From NCBI GenBank assembly GCA_021234155.1, contig JAJEKV010000013.1, positions 16,595,877-16,659,876 on the forward strand: a stretch of DNA of 64,000 nucleotides, given 5' to 3'. The DNA comes from Isoetes taiwanensis. Taxonomy: Eukaryota; Streptophyta; Lycopodiopsida; Isoetales; Isoetaceae. Within the stretch, counting starts at the first letter, position 1; every line of letters starts with the position of its first letter. The position numbers and the translations under genes are program-made. The notes beneath the pieces are model-generated. The model had not been told where the DNA came from. It was given only the letters and a program-made list of their open reading frames with translations, and did no database searches. This document shows, in pieces, positions 20,930-32,232 of the stretch.

Positions 20930-22790
20930 GCAGGCTACCAATCGACTTCATACACTCCTTATAGTACAAGAACTTGTATATATATACAAGTCTTTGTACT
21001 GTCAATGGGTTTATCAAACGGCTGATGAACATTGAGGAATAAAGTTCGTGATTAAGCAAATCAATGCGTAAAGTTCAGTATGTCTTTAGTGGCCGCAAAC
21101 ATTTAAACTCAATTCCTCGCATAATAGTTATTCAATGAAGGTCACCATTGTTTATTAATACCTCTCAGTCATGGCTAATGAACATCTATCCCTCTCGTCC
21201 CCAGCTATGTCTATGTGGGGAGGGTTATACCATGGCACCTTACACCTTCGTGAAGAACCAAGTTGCATAGCTCTACTATCAACATTGACAATGTTTATAA
21301 TCGCCCTAAATTGCAGAAATTAGAGAGCACATCATGCAATACACTTATAATGGCACTATGTGTTAAATTCGCAAGACATTCTATTATAAAGAGTTGCAAA
21401 TAGCTATGCAATGGAGGCATTATAAAGAGGTCTCAAACCTTTCGAAAACTTTTATTTCCAAGTGAAGAAGTTGGGCTTCCAATCCATATGATTGGAAATA
21501 TCACAGTCACGGAATGAGTTAGCATTCACGATACAAATAGGCTGCAAGTTAAGTCACATATGTATGGGTTCCAGTTTCTCGAGGTTACATTAAATTTTCT
21601 TAGAAGTTCAATTTACGTGTTTGAACTTTTTTAATCTTATTCAATTAAACCCATAGGGAGCAAATTCGGTAGGGGTGTAAATCTTAGATGTATGCGTAGA
21701 TGTTATTTTTGAGATGCCACTTCTAAAAATAATCGAAAATGCAATATGGCGAAAATCGTCTAGTGTAGATGTCCAGGTAATTTTTAACAAAATAAACCAT
21801 GTTTTTTTAACAATGTAAGCCATGCGAATCAAAAATTCTTCTGTGAATGTAAGCGTTATAGACCGGTGAATAGTGCAAAGGTCTAAGAGGAGAATGTGTC
21901 ATCTAATTTACAAAGTGACTTGCTAAAATCTATGGCAATCTTAAGCAATGTGTGGTGCAAGCTTATAAAGTTCAAAATGACCTAATTCATAATTGTTTCT
22001 ATCTTACGAATTTTGGCAAGTTCATATATATTTTCGTTGACAATTTCTTGATGTTTAATTAAATTTTCTTAAAAGTTGGTAGTCACAATGTTCAACTTTT
22101 CTAGTCGGTTGACAATTTCTTGATGTTTAATTAAATTTTCTTAAAAGTTGGTAGTCACAATGTTCAACTTTTCTAGTCGAACTCAATTGAATCCATAGGG
22201 TGCAGTGTTCACTTAATTCCTCTAGATCCTACTAAATCACATAAACACGTTTAAACAATTTATAGAACATGTCAAGAGAAGCATACGAAAGCAAGGAAAT
22301 GATATTAATCTTAATCATTACAATTATACATTGCCACAAAAGGTTGTTCAAAATGTTCACTCATTTCCAGTTGCTACTTGGTCCTTGTGTTATTTTTTGT
22401 TCATATGTCTCAAAGATTCTCACGTGCCACCTACGTCTCAACAATTGTCATATTCAATGAAGCTCAATATTCTTCGTTAAAGCTTTTAGAAGTCACAAGT
22501 TTACATCTGTTTATTAAAACCTCTTTGTCCATAGAATAAGAATGATTCAATGACATGGAAAGCACCATGCTCAAAGCTTGTTTCTCAGTCTATAATGGTC
22601 CTCTCTTTGGAAACTTCAAAATTGCTGGAATTGATAATTCTCATTGACTCCACATTATCATTTGAGATATTGTTAAATGGGACCACATTTGATACATGGT
22701 CCCATTTGGAAAATTACTAAATGAAGTGTATCTCCATCGAAATCCCCACTAAATAAAGATCACACTAAGGGGATTATCGCTTTTTCCTTC
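20930..22790 (+). repeat. Dispersed repeat family D, plus-strand copy
   Basis: It begins at CTTGTATATATATACAAGTC with TCAATGGGTTTATCAA, matching 36180-36240. It contains ACTTCAAAATTGCTGGAATTG and ATCCCCACTAAATAAAGAT, matching 29405-29430 and 29655-29670. It is colinear with 28480-29700 and with 17480-18880 in reverse. No protein is encoded. Confidence 0.65.
22036..22179 (+). repeat. Perfect 72-bp tandem duplication
   Basis: GTTGACAATTTCTTGATG starts at 22036 and again at 22108. The two 72-bp copies appear identical, so the event is very recent compared with the surrounding repeat. Confidence 0.95.
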
Positions 22791-24070
22791 ATTTTTTGAA
22801 TCTTAAATTTAGATGCAATCAGAGAGGCAATACATTAGAAAAAGTTCTTGATGAAGAGTTTGTCAAGAAAGTTGAAAGTTGAAGTTACCAGGCAAGGTCA
22901 ATGAAAATATCGAAGTTAAATTTGAATTAAACTAAAAAAGTCAGTTCTCTCAACAATGAGCATGCCTATACTTTTAAATGTCAAAAACTTGAATATGTTT
23001 CTCGATATAATATTGTGATCACATCTAATACGAAAGGAAAGATTTTATAAAAAATAGCTATGCTAAATGTATATAGGGATGGTGATATAATTACCAGGTA
23101 ATTTTCGTGGAAGGGGCCTTTGTGCCCCGTAAAAAAAATTGGGGCAGTATTGCCAGACGAAGCATCACGAGCGGTTGGAAAAAAGGTTGGAATTAGGTTC
23201 TAAGGTTCTAAACTTCAATTCTTCCAATTGAAGCTGAACCATTGTGTACACCTTATTGCATTAATCGATTGAAAATATTGAAATTGAATATACCGTCACA
23301 AAAACCAATAATAATGTGCACAAATATCAGACATTGAATTTATTTGTATCGAGTTTAGTCTGATGCTGGTCTTCCTTCACACTGTTTAAAAAAAAGACGA
23401 AGAATTGTATATGCCTGAACAATCATAAAACCATATAAATTAGTGTCCAATCGCTTAAGCCTTGGTAGTGCACACATTTGAAAAGCATCTTTCGTCTTTA
23501 ACAATCACATGCTTTTCTTAGTGAGGAGGATAGGTAGCACCTAAATAGAACAAGATATATCTTTTGATATGTCTTCATTACTAATAACCGCCACTGGAAA
23601 TATTACCAATTTTACTGCCAAACATGTTTTTAACTTCAACAAATAATCCCTACTCTATGGTGCTATAGAATTACGCCACGCGGGTAAAAATTGTAAAGCA
23701 GTCTCGTGAAACAATTACCAGATTTTCACTTACCAAACAGTCCAAACTATGATCAGATAAGTGTGGCTAAGTGTGGCTAGTCTTCTCTTCTTCACTGTGC
23801 AGAATATGAGGGTTATGTCCGTTTGAAGTCCACGTCCTCAAATTTAAGAGTTATTCCCATCTTTCGTTTTTGTAAATTGTAGGAATACAATAACAAAAGA
23901 AAAGTTATCTTCTCTTTAAACAAAAGAACAAAAGAAAATCATCTATATGCATAATGGGTGTCTGATCTCTAAGAATGGCATCTTTATACAGCTACATACA
24001 TTATCTAAGTGCAAGCACATCTGAACAATCAAACTATGTAATACTTACATCTGATCTATGAATGCTTCTC
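22791..24070. other. No gene seen
   Basis: A+T-rich DNA with no sustained frame, recognisable repeat or splice-bounded coding block. Confidence 0.45.
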
Positions 24071-24075
24071 AAGAA

Positions 24076-24222
24076 CTTGGTACTCGATTTCGTGAAGCCA
24101 TTCTAGAATATGTGCTCTTTGCTGCATCAGGCATTTATTCATATGACACACAAGGATGTCTATGCAAGGTTCCAGATTGGAAAAACATGTTTACTGCCAT
24201 TTTATCAGCATCTTCTAGCCAT
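24076..24222 (-). pseudogene. Exon-like fragment, function unknown
   Basis: After a TTTTTACAG acceptor the minus strand encodes LQWLEDADKMAVNMFFQSG and TLHRHPCVSYE before a stop. The composition is protein-like but I cannot name the family. It is the lowest-coordinate member of the minus-strand cluster of gene pieces (24-28 kb). Confidence 0.3.
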
Positions 24223-24980
24223 TGCAACCTGTAAAAAGACCAACAACACAGTAAATCCCTAAGCTTGGCACTAAAGCAGATTGTAAAAGCACTCTGAATC
24301 CCTCTCACTTTAGAACAGACAAAATAAAACTTGAAAATGATAAACTTGTGTCATCCTAAAGCAGCATATGCATACCGCACAGAAGACTCAAACAATTCTA
24401 TGATAAGTTACAGCAAATAATGCTAATAGAAAGAGGATGGCAACAAACCATGGTTCTTGGCAAATGACAAATACTGGTAACAAATCGGGGCTGAACAAAG
24501 ACTGCGCATTAGAGGAAAGAGGGCGCCGATAGAAAAAGCAAAGAATAAAATTAGGAAAGCCCATAAATGGGCTAAAAATAAGCCCAGAATCATGTCGAGA
24601 CCATTGGGTTAGACCCATTCAATTGGTTTTAGAATATGAATATGGCCTTGGAAAGGAGGTATTGAGAAAGAATTGCTTTGAGGAAAGTACCCAAACTGCA
24701 AAAGTTGAGAAGTAAATTAGCATCTGCAGAACTAAATTCTTGCTAGACGTGCCTACAAATAATCTTCAAAACCAACCACAAGTACCAATACGCTTCTATG
24801 CTAGATGAAGCAGGCAAATCTAATACTCAGTCATATCTCCAAGAGATTTGCTGCAAATTGCACAAATATAATGATTGCATGTATATTCTTGCTAGGCAAA
24901 GAAGTGCAAGTATATCAATAAAGAATATCAAGTACATGCCCCCTGATAGTCCATACTCAGAAACGTGTCATAATGAGTAC

Positions 24981-25198
24981 CTGAAAGCATGCAGTGTGCA
25001 TGTAATGACCACATGGAAGCGCCCTGACGGATGCTGGTGATGTGAAGAGGAAGTCGCGGCAAATTGGGCAGTTGGACTCCAAAATCTTCTTATGGCATTT
25101 TGTAGTTTCTTTTATAGCGTTCGCAGCCAAATATGCCTGCTTTCTCATCAAAGTATGATGGCATGCACACAGGGATATCATCAATACGATGTCTATAC
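24981..25198 (-). pseudogene. BRUTUS-type zinc-finger/RING E3 ligase, RING exon
   Basis: The minus strand encodes ESNCPICRDFLFTS, then VRALPCGHYMHTACFQ, and stops exactly at a GTACTC donor. This is the RING-H2 core (C-x2-C...C-G-H-x2-H-x2-C) of BRUTUS/BTS-like plant E3 ligases, iron-deficiency regulators with hemerythrin domains and a CHY zinc finger. In that family the exon also ends after CFQ. Upstream residues to the acceptor at 25199 fit the family poorly, and the frame may be shifted near 25110. The next exon (AYTC...CPIC) and all hemerythrin exons are absent. It is a single relic or captured exon. Confidence 0.7.
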
Positions 25199-25264
25199 CT
25201 GCAACAATAAGGCCATCATAGACTATGGGGTATGGGAGAGCTATGAATGTCAGAAACTGGCATA

Positions 25265-25370
25265 GATTTCATACCTGCGTGCAGCTTTTGTTACACAGTC
25301 TCTGCCGCTAGATTTTTCACCTGAATGATCTCCACTTTCCCCTTTTCATCTGCTGTGCCAACTGTCAGTA
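25265..25370 (-). pseudogene. Exon-like fragment, function unknown
   Basis: Between an ACTGACAG acceptor-like site and a CAG/GTATG donor-like site, the minus strand encodes GTADEKGKVEIIQVKNLAAE followed by an in-frame stop. Not recognised; listed as part of the minus-strand fragment cluster. Confidence 0.25.
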
Positions 25371-25739
25371 TAAAACATTTAGACTATTCACTATGTTGAA
25401 AGGGAAACTTGCAGCATTGTAGCAGCCTGCAACTGCTAAGGCCGGCCATGCTCGTCTTAATAATAACTGTTATACCCCATTGCGTACAAATTTTGCAAGG
25501 AAAATGAACAACAATTTCAGAAGCTAAATGCATTGACGACTCTCATGTTGGGCACATACATGTTAGAGGAAGCTGCAACTTTTATAAAACTGTCCACAAA
25601 TAGGTGCCTATGTTTAAAATGCGATAAGTTGAATTGTACTTACTGGAATTAAGTGATTTCAATTGCGTTAGAAACTAGACTTTGAGATGATCATTTTTCG
25701 ACTTTGAATTGCAAAAATCAGAGCTCTGTACAGCGAGAA

Positions 25740-25830
25740 CTGTCCGTCCAAAGTTGACCAAATTCCTTCACACGATTTTCCATATCACAGAAGATTTTCA
25801 GCCAGTAAGCTCCTGATATATGAACCTGCA
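25740..25830 (-). pseudogene. Exon-like fragment, function unknown
   Basis: After a TTTTGCAG acceptor the minus strand encodes VHISGAYWLKIFCDMENRV and KEFGQLW before losing coding character. It fits neither the MscS-like channel nor the WD40 fragment beside it. Not recognised. Confidence 0.25.
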
Positions 25831-26261
25831 AAAGAGACATGCACTATCAAAAAGAGAATCCAAAATAAAAAAGGAAAGTCAGACTTATGAATCCTAGAAT
25901 CATCCACCAAGATTAACAAATTACCCAGGAAACCAGACAATGCAAAATTTGTACAGACTGAAGTATTTGCAAGTTAAGATTATGATGGCACTTTCTTCTT
26001 GCACCATGGCTGAACACTGGGAGCGTGAAGGCATGAGAGGGGGACCTATAACAAAATGTACTTCTTTAGAAAGTCACCAGAAAGCAGAAAGGATATACGT
26101 TGCATTAGTAGGGCTTATATCTGAGCTGGTTATAATCGTACATTACATGAATGGCTAGATTAAGTAAATTTCAACATCTTTTGCTCATTCAGTTTTCTCC
26201 TCTAGACCATTTTCAATTGAAAAATATCACCGGCTAGCCATAGCACTTGATCATTTCACAC

Positions 26262-26386
26262 CTGTGGTTAACAAATGAATGCAACTCGGCAGAAAGTCTG
26301 CGCAGGTCAAATAGGGCAGCTGTTTTGTCCACACCGGCGGTTCCAACCACAAAATCATTAAAAGGATTGAAGGCCCAGCAATTAAT
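26262..26386 (-). pseudogene. MSI1/RbAp48-type WD40 protein, single exon
   Basis: A 125-bp block bounded by a CTGTAG acceptor and a CACAG/GTGTG donor encodes one WD40 repeat. Diagnostic pieces are AFNPFNDFVV, GVDKTAALFDLRRLS and LHSFVNHR. This spacing and the DKT...LFDLR motif are typical of MSI1/MSI4 (RBBP4/7) histone-binding proteins, subunits of CAF-1 and Polycomb complexes. No other MSI exon is seen nearby. It lies 155 bp past an exon of an unrelated MscS-like channel on the same strand, where the next channel exon should be. That indicates a chimeric arrangement of captured pieces, or an insertion into an intron. Confidence 0.75.
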
Positions 26387-26540
26387 CTACAGTCACACCT
26401 CAGATATGTGTGCAATGGCATGCAAAGGCTTTTCACAGTACTGCATGTTCTCAAGATGGAAATAGAAGATAATATCAGTGTAGCAATGCATGAAATATGT
26501 GGAAAAACTACATTCCTGATCTAGAAAAGAGAAAACAAAC

Positions 26541-27311
26541 CTAGACGGCATCTATCACACAGCGGTCTCCAACATCATAGAGATGCATCGTGAAAAGAAA
26601 AACCAATGCTTCAAATGCTGTCTTGCATGCATTATTGAAAACAAAGCTGAGAACGAGTACTTGTCCTAAAACGAGTGCAAGAACTTTTGTAGCGGCAATG
26701 CCCAACACTACGAAGGAAACTTCAACGATAACAATAATCAGAAGAATGTTGACTATTTTATGAAGCTGATGTACAGCAGTTTGTGCATCATTCAAGGACA
26801 AAGCAAGTTCTCTTCTTTCCTGATAAACGTCTACCTGGTAAGACATGTAGAAAAGAGAACATTTATTAAAATGGAAACAGTATGTTGTCAAATAATATAG
26901 AGTGAACATACCACCCAATTAACCAAACAATTTTTCGTGATATTCGCAGTCTCTATTCCACCATTAAACATGCTAAAAGCTTTTTCTGGAAGAACTGTGT
27001 AAAATCGAAGGAGCTTGAAATGAGCATGCAAAGACCATGAACTTGATTACCTTTTTTCTGTTTCTACTACATTTCTGAAGATCTGCTCTGCTGTTATCTT
27101 TGCCTGAAAGTCATTTTTTATTTCATACTCTTGATCAAGAACGGGGTCACCAAGTCTCTGAGAGAGTGTAGACAGACCTTGCTGCTTCACTTTCATCATT
27201 AATCTCTTCATGTTCCATGCAGATACATTCATTTTAGTAAGCTTCTTAAGGCATGTAACAGTGATGGCATCTTTAGCAGCCCCAGAGTAAGTCATCCTCC
27301 TTAATCCACAC
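26541..27311 (-). pseudogene. MscS-like mechanosensitive channel (MSL10-type), three exons
   Basis: Three consecutive minus-strand exons keep their splice sites: 27311-27051 (NVSAWNMKRLM, then a helical stretch ending AEQIFRNVVETEKR), 26994-26912 (AFSMFNGGIETANITKN, LVNWV) and 26834-26541 (YQERRELALSLNDAQTAVHQ, the pore-lining helix region, CKTAFEALVFLF, DVGDRCVID). Order and sequence match plant MSL8/9/10 plasma-membrane channels that open with membrane tension. The last codon of the third exon is TAG where the family has CAG (Gln), so it ends in a stop at 26543-26541. The N-terminal exons and the C-terminal soluble domain are missing. A further coding-like block upstream (27440-27640) is interrupted by a 7-bp minisatellite. 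I read this as a decayed partial copy. Confidence 0.85.
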
Positions 27312-27536
27312 CTGTTAATAGCATTTCGATTATCTTTGAGTCTTAATGGTCTACTAAATCACAAATGACATTGTTGTTAAGTTCTACAATAAACAATCTA
27401 CGATAAGATTTACCATTGCGCTTCACAATCGTTAATCTATCCATACCTGTGCCCAAGTGCAAGAACTGCACTACCATTTCTTACAGTCACATAAAACTCA
27501 GGTCGTTTCCTGGAGAAAGAACTACACTGTCACCAC

Positions 27537-27599
27537 GAGCAGTGAGCAGTGAGCAGTGAGCAGTGAGCAGTGAGCAGTGAGCAGTGAGCAGTGAGCAGT
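27537..27599. repeat. Minisatellite (GAGCAGT)9
   Basis: Nine perfect 7-bp units. It lies upstream of the MscS-like exons on the minus strand. Flanking minus-strand DNA is coding-like on both sides (LKGFMGEPNEVKPS before, KRPEFYVTVRNGSAV after), so the repeat may have expanded inside an exon. Units of 7 bp keep the frame only every third unit (LLTAHCS). Confidence 0.95.
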
Positions 27600-27970
27600 G
27601 ATGGCTTCACTTCATTCGGTTCACCCATAAATCCTTTGAGAACCGTCTACACAAGATTCAAGAACAAAAAATGAGAATAAACACTCTAACACTTGTCTTT
27701 AGGTTGCAAGAACGAATATACAGAAAAAAAAGGAGAATTACCTGTGACCTGCCAACACATGTGCCATATTGCCATTTATAGTTGTCATTTTAGAAGAGAA
27801 GTAAACTTTGAGGGACTGCAAACTCTGAGCATTGCCATTTACCGGTAATCCAAGGATATTTGGGCTCACGAAACTCTGCATCTAAGCTGCCGTTTATAGC
27901 ATTGAGACCAAATTTGGTTCTCCAAAAATCCACTGTATAGGGAATGAAGCCGTCCAAAAATTATATCGCT

Positions 27971-28012
27971 CTGTTTTCTTAAGGAGAGGCGGCCAATGTG
28001 GTCGGATTAGCT
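27971..28012. repeat. ~40-bp motif M, copy 1
   Basis: CTGTTTTCTTAAGGAGAGG, CGGCCAATGTGGTCGG, ATTAGCT. The same string recurs at 35034-35076 with CGACCAATGTGGTCG, a 6-bp stem with an ATG loop. In both places it lies at the high-coordinate side of a cluster of minus-strand gene pieces, and similarity stops on both sides. It could be a terminus of the element that carries the pieces. Confidence 0.7.
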
Positions 28013-28204
28013 GCACCGGAGTAAAAGGAAAACCCAAATCGGCCCCAATCTTTCCCATACCTCATACCTTGTCGGCCATATCCCCACCTCCGCCTAAGAC
28101 TGTAAGAAAAAACAAAGACATAGCAGAAACCGTGCGGCGCCAGCAACCCGACCCAGCTAAAGGGGCAAAACCGTGAAGAAGGCTCAGCTCCGGCGTGAGA
28201 ACAG

Positions 28205-28460
28205 AGGATACTAATTTGGGGCTTTTGTTGTGGGCCGTTCATCTCAGAGATGGACGGCCGAGATCAATCTCTACCAACATTTTGGTACACCAACAATAGG
28301 GTTGCTTGGGGAGTTACGAGGTGGCACCGTCTGGGCCGTCCATCTCAGAGATGGACGGCCGAGATCAATCTCTACCAACATTTTGTGGCATCAAATCTCT
28401 ACACCATTTGAGACTCTACATCATTTGTGGCACCCAATATAATTGTATATATATATATAT
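28205..28460 (+). repeat. Dispersed repeat family P, with perfect hairpin, ending in (TA)n
   Basis: Starts TTTGGGGCTTTTGTTGTGGG and contains two ~95-bp subunits. The second carries GCCGTCCATCTC-A-GAGATGGACGGC, a perfect 12-bp inverted repeat; the first carries a slightly imperfect form. AGATCAATCTCTACCAACAT follows each. The element ends AATATAATTG, then (TA)n. It is nearly identical to 45437-45680 and related to 35250-35435. Confidence 0.85.
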
Positions 28461-28479
28461 ATATAAGGATAAGGATATA

Positions 28480-29880
28480 TATATACAAGTATTTGTACTA
28501 TAAGGGATGTACGGAGACGAATGTACGGAGACGAATGTACGTACGTAAGTTTCTATAAGATTTTTAAGTTTATCAGCATTCCATTAAGACTATCCAATAT
28601 TTTAGAAATATTCTATAAGATTCTTCGAGAGTTTCCAGAGATATATTAACATTCCCCAAGCTACTGGAGTATTCCTTAAGATTATTCAAAAAATCATTGC
28701 AAAGCACACCCTCCCTCAAGATCCCCTACAAAACAATGCCAAAACACGTCCTGCACGTTTCAAGTTTCTAGCAATGCAGAACCTCAATTCAAGGGCTAAG
28801 ACCTTTTTACTACCAACTATCAAGGGAGCACATGGTGAACGAAGTTATTGGCAGTATTGTCGCCAAATTTTCAAATTATTCTGCACGTTGTAGTATTGTC
28901 ACCAAATTCTCAAATTATTCTGTAAATAGGTCAGTATCTAAAGTTAAGTGTCAAAAATTAAGTTCGAAGAAGTCAATATAATAGTGGAAGTTGGATTGAT
29001 CAACAATGCCATATAGATTTATATAATTGTCTACTAGTCATTTAACAATCTACAACAAGTAATCATTGGTAAATCCCAAAATTCTATTTGCTTACATCGA
29101 ATATCATAATCCACTAATTTATTGCTATCACAGGGTGAATCCAAAAGTGTGTCTTTTAAATTTTACCTTCTCAATTATCTCAATTGTCTCGACAAATGGG
29201 AGTATGCATCTAGACCAAAGTCACAAAGTTTTTAATTAAATCCCTCGCCTAATAGCCATTCGATTCCTAATTCCCTTGTTGGAACATTAATCACGCCATC
29301 CCTCAGCCAAAAGATTCTTTAACCATAGAAGCTCACCATTGTTTATTAGGACTTCTCAATCCATAGAATAAGAATGATCTATGCCGTTAAACGTGTCATG
29401 CTAAACTTCAAAATTGCTGGAATTGGTGATTTTCTCAAATGCAACGTGGCCATTTGAGGCATTTTTGAATGATTTAAAAACACATATTTGAAAGTTACTA
29501 AATATGCTCCAAAGAGGGCATCTTTGCCAAAATAAAGATACTTTGTCCCATCTAGGAACTAAGAAATTGGTTTTATAAAGCCAATAACTTTGATACTCTT
29601 GCCCTAGATACTACTCATTGTGAGAAAACATATATATGGAGTTTGCCTCCACCAAAATCCCCACTAAATAGAGATTAAGTTACCTTAGTGGCCAAGGTCA
29701 AATTGAAGGGCGTTAGGTAACTCCAATGTACAAAAAGACTCATGTAAATAAGCCAAGTTTGATAGGTCGACTTTTATGCTTTCTTTACCAAACATCTTCT
29801 CATGGAGTTCCATTTTGATAAGTACATATGTCAATTTGAATTGTTATACCCTTGTTATCTATTTACAACAAATGTGATCA
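28480..29880 (+). repeat. Dispersed repeat family D, plus-strand copy
   Basis: Shares ordered blocks with 20930-22790 and with the reverse complement of 17480-18880: TATATATACAAGTATTTGTAC at the start, CACAGGGTGAATCC, AAATGGGAGTATGCATCTAG, ACTTCAAAATTGCTGGAATTG, ATCCCCACTAAATAGAGAT. No ORF of note. Confidence 0.65.
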
Positions 29881-30930
29881 ATCTTTCGTTTAGACAACTT
29901 AAATTTACACAGCAAGGTAAGTCTTTCGTTTAGACAACTCAAATTCACACGCATAGTGAAGGTAATGAATCACTTTATGTGTAGGATTTATGTCCATAGT
30001 TTAAAAGCAAAACCAGCACTTTAAAATAATATTTTTCTAATCAGCAACACAATTACATGTCCCACAAAAGTTCAAGCATGTAGTCTATGAATAGAATAGA
30101 ATAGACAAAAACCAACAAAAACCAACATACATTCAAATACATTCAAATGTTAATCTATCTCAATGGTTCTATAGCATTAATCGGGCCTCAACTATATGCA
30201 CATCATTACAATGACTTTCATTGTAATTGCCATAAAACCTTGAATCTAAATTTTTTTGTTTTGCAAAAAAGAGCAAGATATAGCCAGATTCTATATCATA
30301 GTTTACTCAAAAGGCCACCATTTTGGTCATTTTTTTGGATTTATGCATATATTTGTTTATTTGACTAGTCAGTTCATGGCCTATTCTCTCCCATGTGTAC
30401 TGCTGCAACAAGGTCAATACGCTTATACAGAGGAGCTAGAAAGCACCCCATTGTAGATATCAATCTCTTTACAACAAACTGGAATTGTCACCGGATGCAT
30501 TCCCTTCATCAGAACAAGATTGACGATGGGCATACCTTATAATTAACCCAATGTTTTGTGGTCATGAAGCACACTATGCCTAGGCTGGCTAAGCTTGGGA
30601 ATGTGGTTGTACCCATTTATGTCTGACTGCCCCCCAAAAATAGACCCAACATGCAGGAAATGCTCTAGACAGATATACATGAAGCATTTATTTCATCCAT
30701 TTGTTTTATGAATAGTACACATTGGGGTTGTAGCTTCACAATTCATGGCTCAACCCTCATAATTAACTCGCTAAGTCACGAGTCATGCTGCGGAAGGATA
30801 ATATTGTACATGGAAATAGCCTTCAAATATATGTGTATCATGCAATAGTTCATATATTTGAAGCATCCGTGAGTAAATGTAAAACGTGGGCATCTTGGAA
30901 AGCTTCTCCATAAGACCTCCGAAGGATGGT
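29881..30930. other. No gene seen
   Basis: A+T-rich. A short (TAGAA)n run at 30090-30107 is the complement of the LINE tail seen at 11153 and could mark the 3' end of a lost minus-strand LINE; no coding part is visible. Confidence 0.35.
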
Positions 30931-30933
30931 TCA

Positions 30934-31044
30934 ATCCCAATATGGTGCAAGGACAACGCAAGAATTATGTCCACCAAAGCCAAAGGAATTTGATATTGCA
31001 ACTTTAATGTCAAGTTCTTGTTTATTCCTAGCAACGATAACACC
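30934..31044 (-). pseudogene. 3-ketoacyl-ACP synthase (KAS I/II type), C-terminal exon
   Basis: The minus strand encodes KQELDIKVAISNSFGFGGHN, then SCVVLAPY and a stop (TGA at 30936-30934). The NSFGFGGHNS signature, near the very C-terminus, is diagnostic of plastid beta-ketoacyl-ACP synthases of fatty-acid elongation; its His belongs to the catalytic set. The C-terminal end of the frame looks natural in length. No upstream KAS exons (catalytic Cys, HGTST-like motif) are visible, so this is a relic or captured last exon. The frame is distinct from the longer open frame on the same strand here. Confidence 0.75.
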
Positions 31045-31494
31045 CATATCCTGATAACAGCATGTCATTTATTAGGTGTGCAAGTCATGTAAGTTACTCA
31101 GTAAAGAAGTGACATTCTAAAAGAATAAAATGATCACCAAACAAACAAAACGGACACAACATATTTTAGATTGGCCAAAATGGCCATTGGCACACCTTGC
31201 AGGATTTCTATTTCTATTTCTATATAGCTTTTCCTGTGCAATCATCACACTAAATGATGAGGTTGATCTGCTAGCAGATTCAAACGTGGTATGTGTTGAG
31301 TCTTATGAAGACCACAAGTCTTGAGTGGCAGATGTTAATAAATATTCCCTCTCTGCATATAAGAAAGTCTTCCCCAATCATGACGTCTTTATGGAGTGAC
31401 AGTCCTTTCTAACTCTAATTTAGCAAAAGTATTACAGATTGTTAAAAAGAATGATAAAGCAAAGTTCATTTGGCTGAAGCTTTCTAGACCTCTT

Positions 31495-32232
31495 TTGCAT
31501 TGTGCAAGATCTATATATTGCAGTGTGCTATTTTCCACCTGAATAATCGAAGTACACTCGTACATATTGCCGAATGCGAGTCCCTATATTTGGAACGTCC
31601 GCTGAGGAACTAACTGCAGAAACACTTATTGCCTTCAGATGCCTATTGCAAACAAAGAGAGTTGCAAGTAAACTTGCAGAAGACCAGAGTGATGATTTTC
31701 AACACCTTCAGGCTTGTCATGCATCGGAATAAATTTTCCTTCCAAGGGCAACCAGTGGAAACTGTTTCAGCATTCACATACCTTGAAGTGGAGCTTTCAA
31801 GATCAAGGTTAATTTGAAAGCAGTAGCACAGAAAAGACTTGTTAAAGGCTAGAGATCGTTCTTATGGAGAGGACGCTTTCAAAGGCACTTTTATGATGTC
31901 AATACTAAACTCCATTTGTTCAATACTTTGGTTAAACCAGCGGATTTGTATGGCGCACAAGTGGGCCCCAAATATTAATGATCAGGATCAAACACTCAGT
32001 CCCACATGACATAGTATTAGCAGAATTGGCAGCTAATTCTCCGAAACTTGAAGTTGTGCTTATGATGGTGTCTTATTTCGATAGACTCGAGTCTTTGGCT
32101 GAGACACAAGAGGGCACGCAAAGGCTCCCTCACTTGGCATTCAGTTCATCCATAGCATTGCCCAACTCATGTAAAAATAACTGGTTTTCCCGCACATGCA
32201 ACCTGTTCAACAAAATACGCTTCTCAATATAA
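31495..32232 (+). mobile_element. Decayed LINE ORF2 fragment (endonuclease remnant joined to RT)
   Basis: About 31498-31600 encodes LYIAVCYFPPE-like sequence, typical of the strand before the AP-endonuclease active site. From about 31640 it switches to the end of the reverse transcriptase: VNLQKTRVMIFNT, FTYLEVELSRS (YLGV-type motif) and, after a stop at 31835, FNTLVKPADLYGAQV. After another break near 31976, IKHSVPHDIVLAELAA follows. The RT catalytic domain is missing, so there is an internal deletion as well as stops and frameshifts. It corresponds to the part of ORF2 just before the segment kept in the LINE at 10588. Confidence 0.7.

Noticed and set aside
24076-25830. Assigning all minus-strand blocks to one BRUTUS gene
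   Set aside because: Only the 24981-25198 block carries family motifs; the others do not match hemerythrin or zinc-finger exons.
26251-26454. 67-codon minus-strand ORF as a gene
   Set aside because: It overlaps the WD40 exon in another frame; the exon frame carries the recognisable protein motifs.
27537-27599. CRISPR-like direct repeats
   Set aside because: The units are 7 bp with no spacers. It is a minisatellite.
30783-31043. 86-codon minus-strand ORF as a gene
   Set aside because: The ketoacyl-ACP synthase signature lies in a different frame of the same DNA; this ORF is its shadow.
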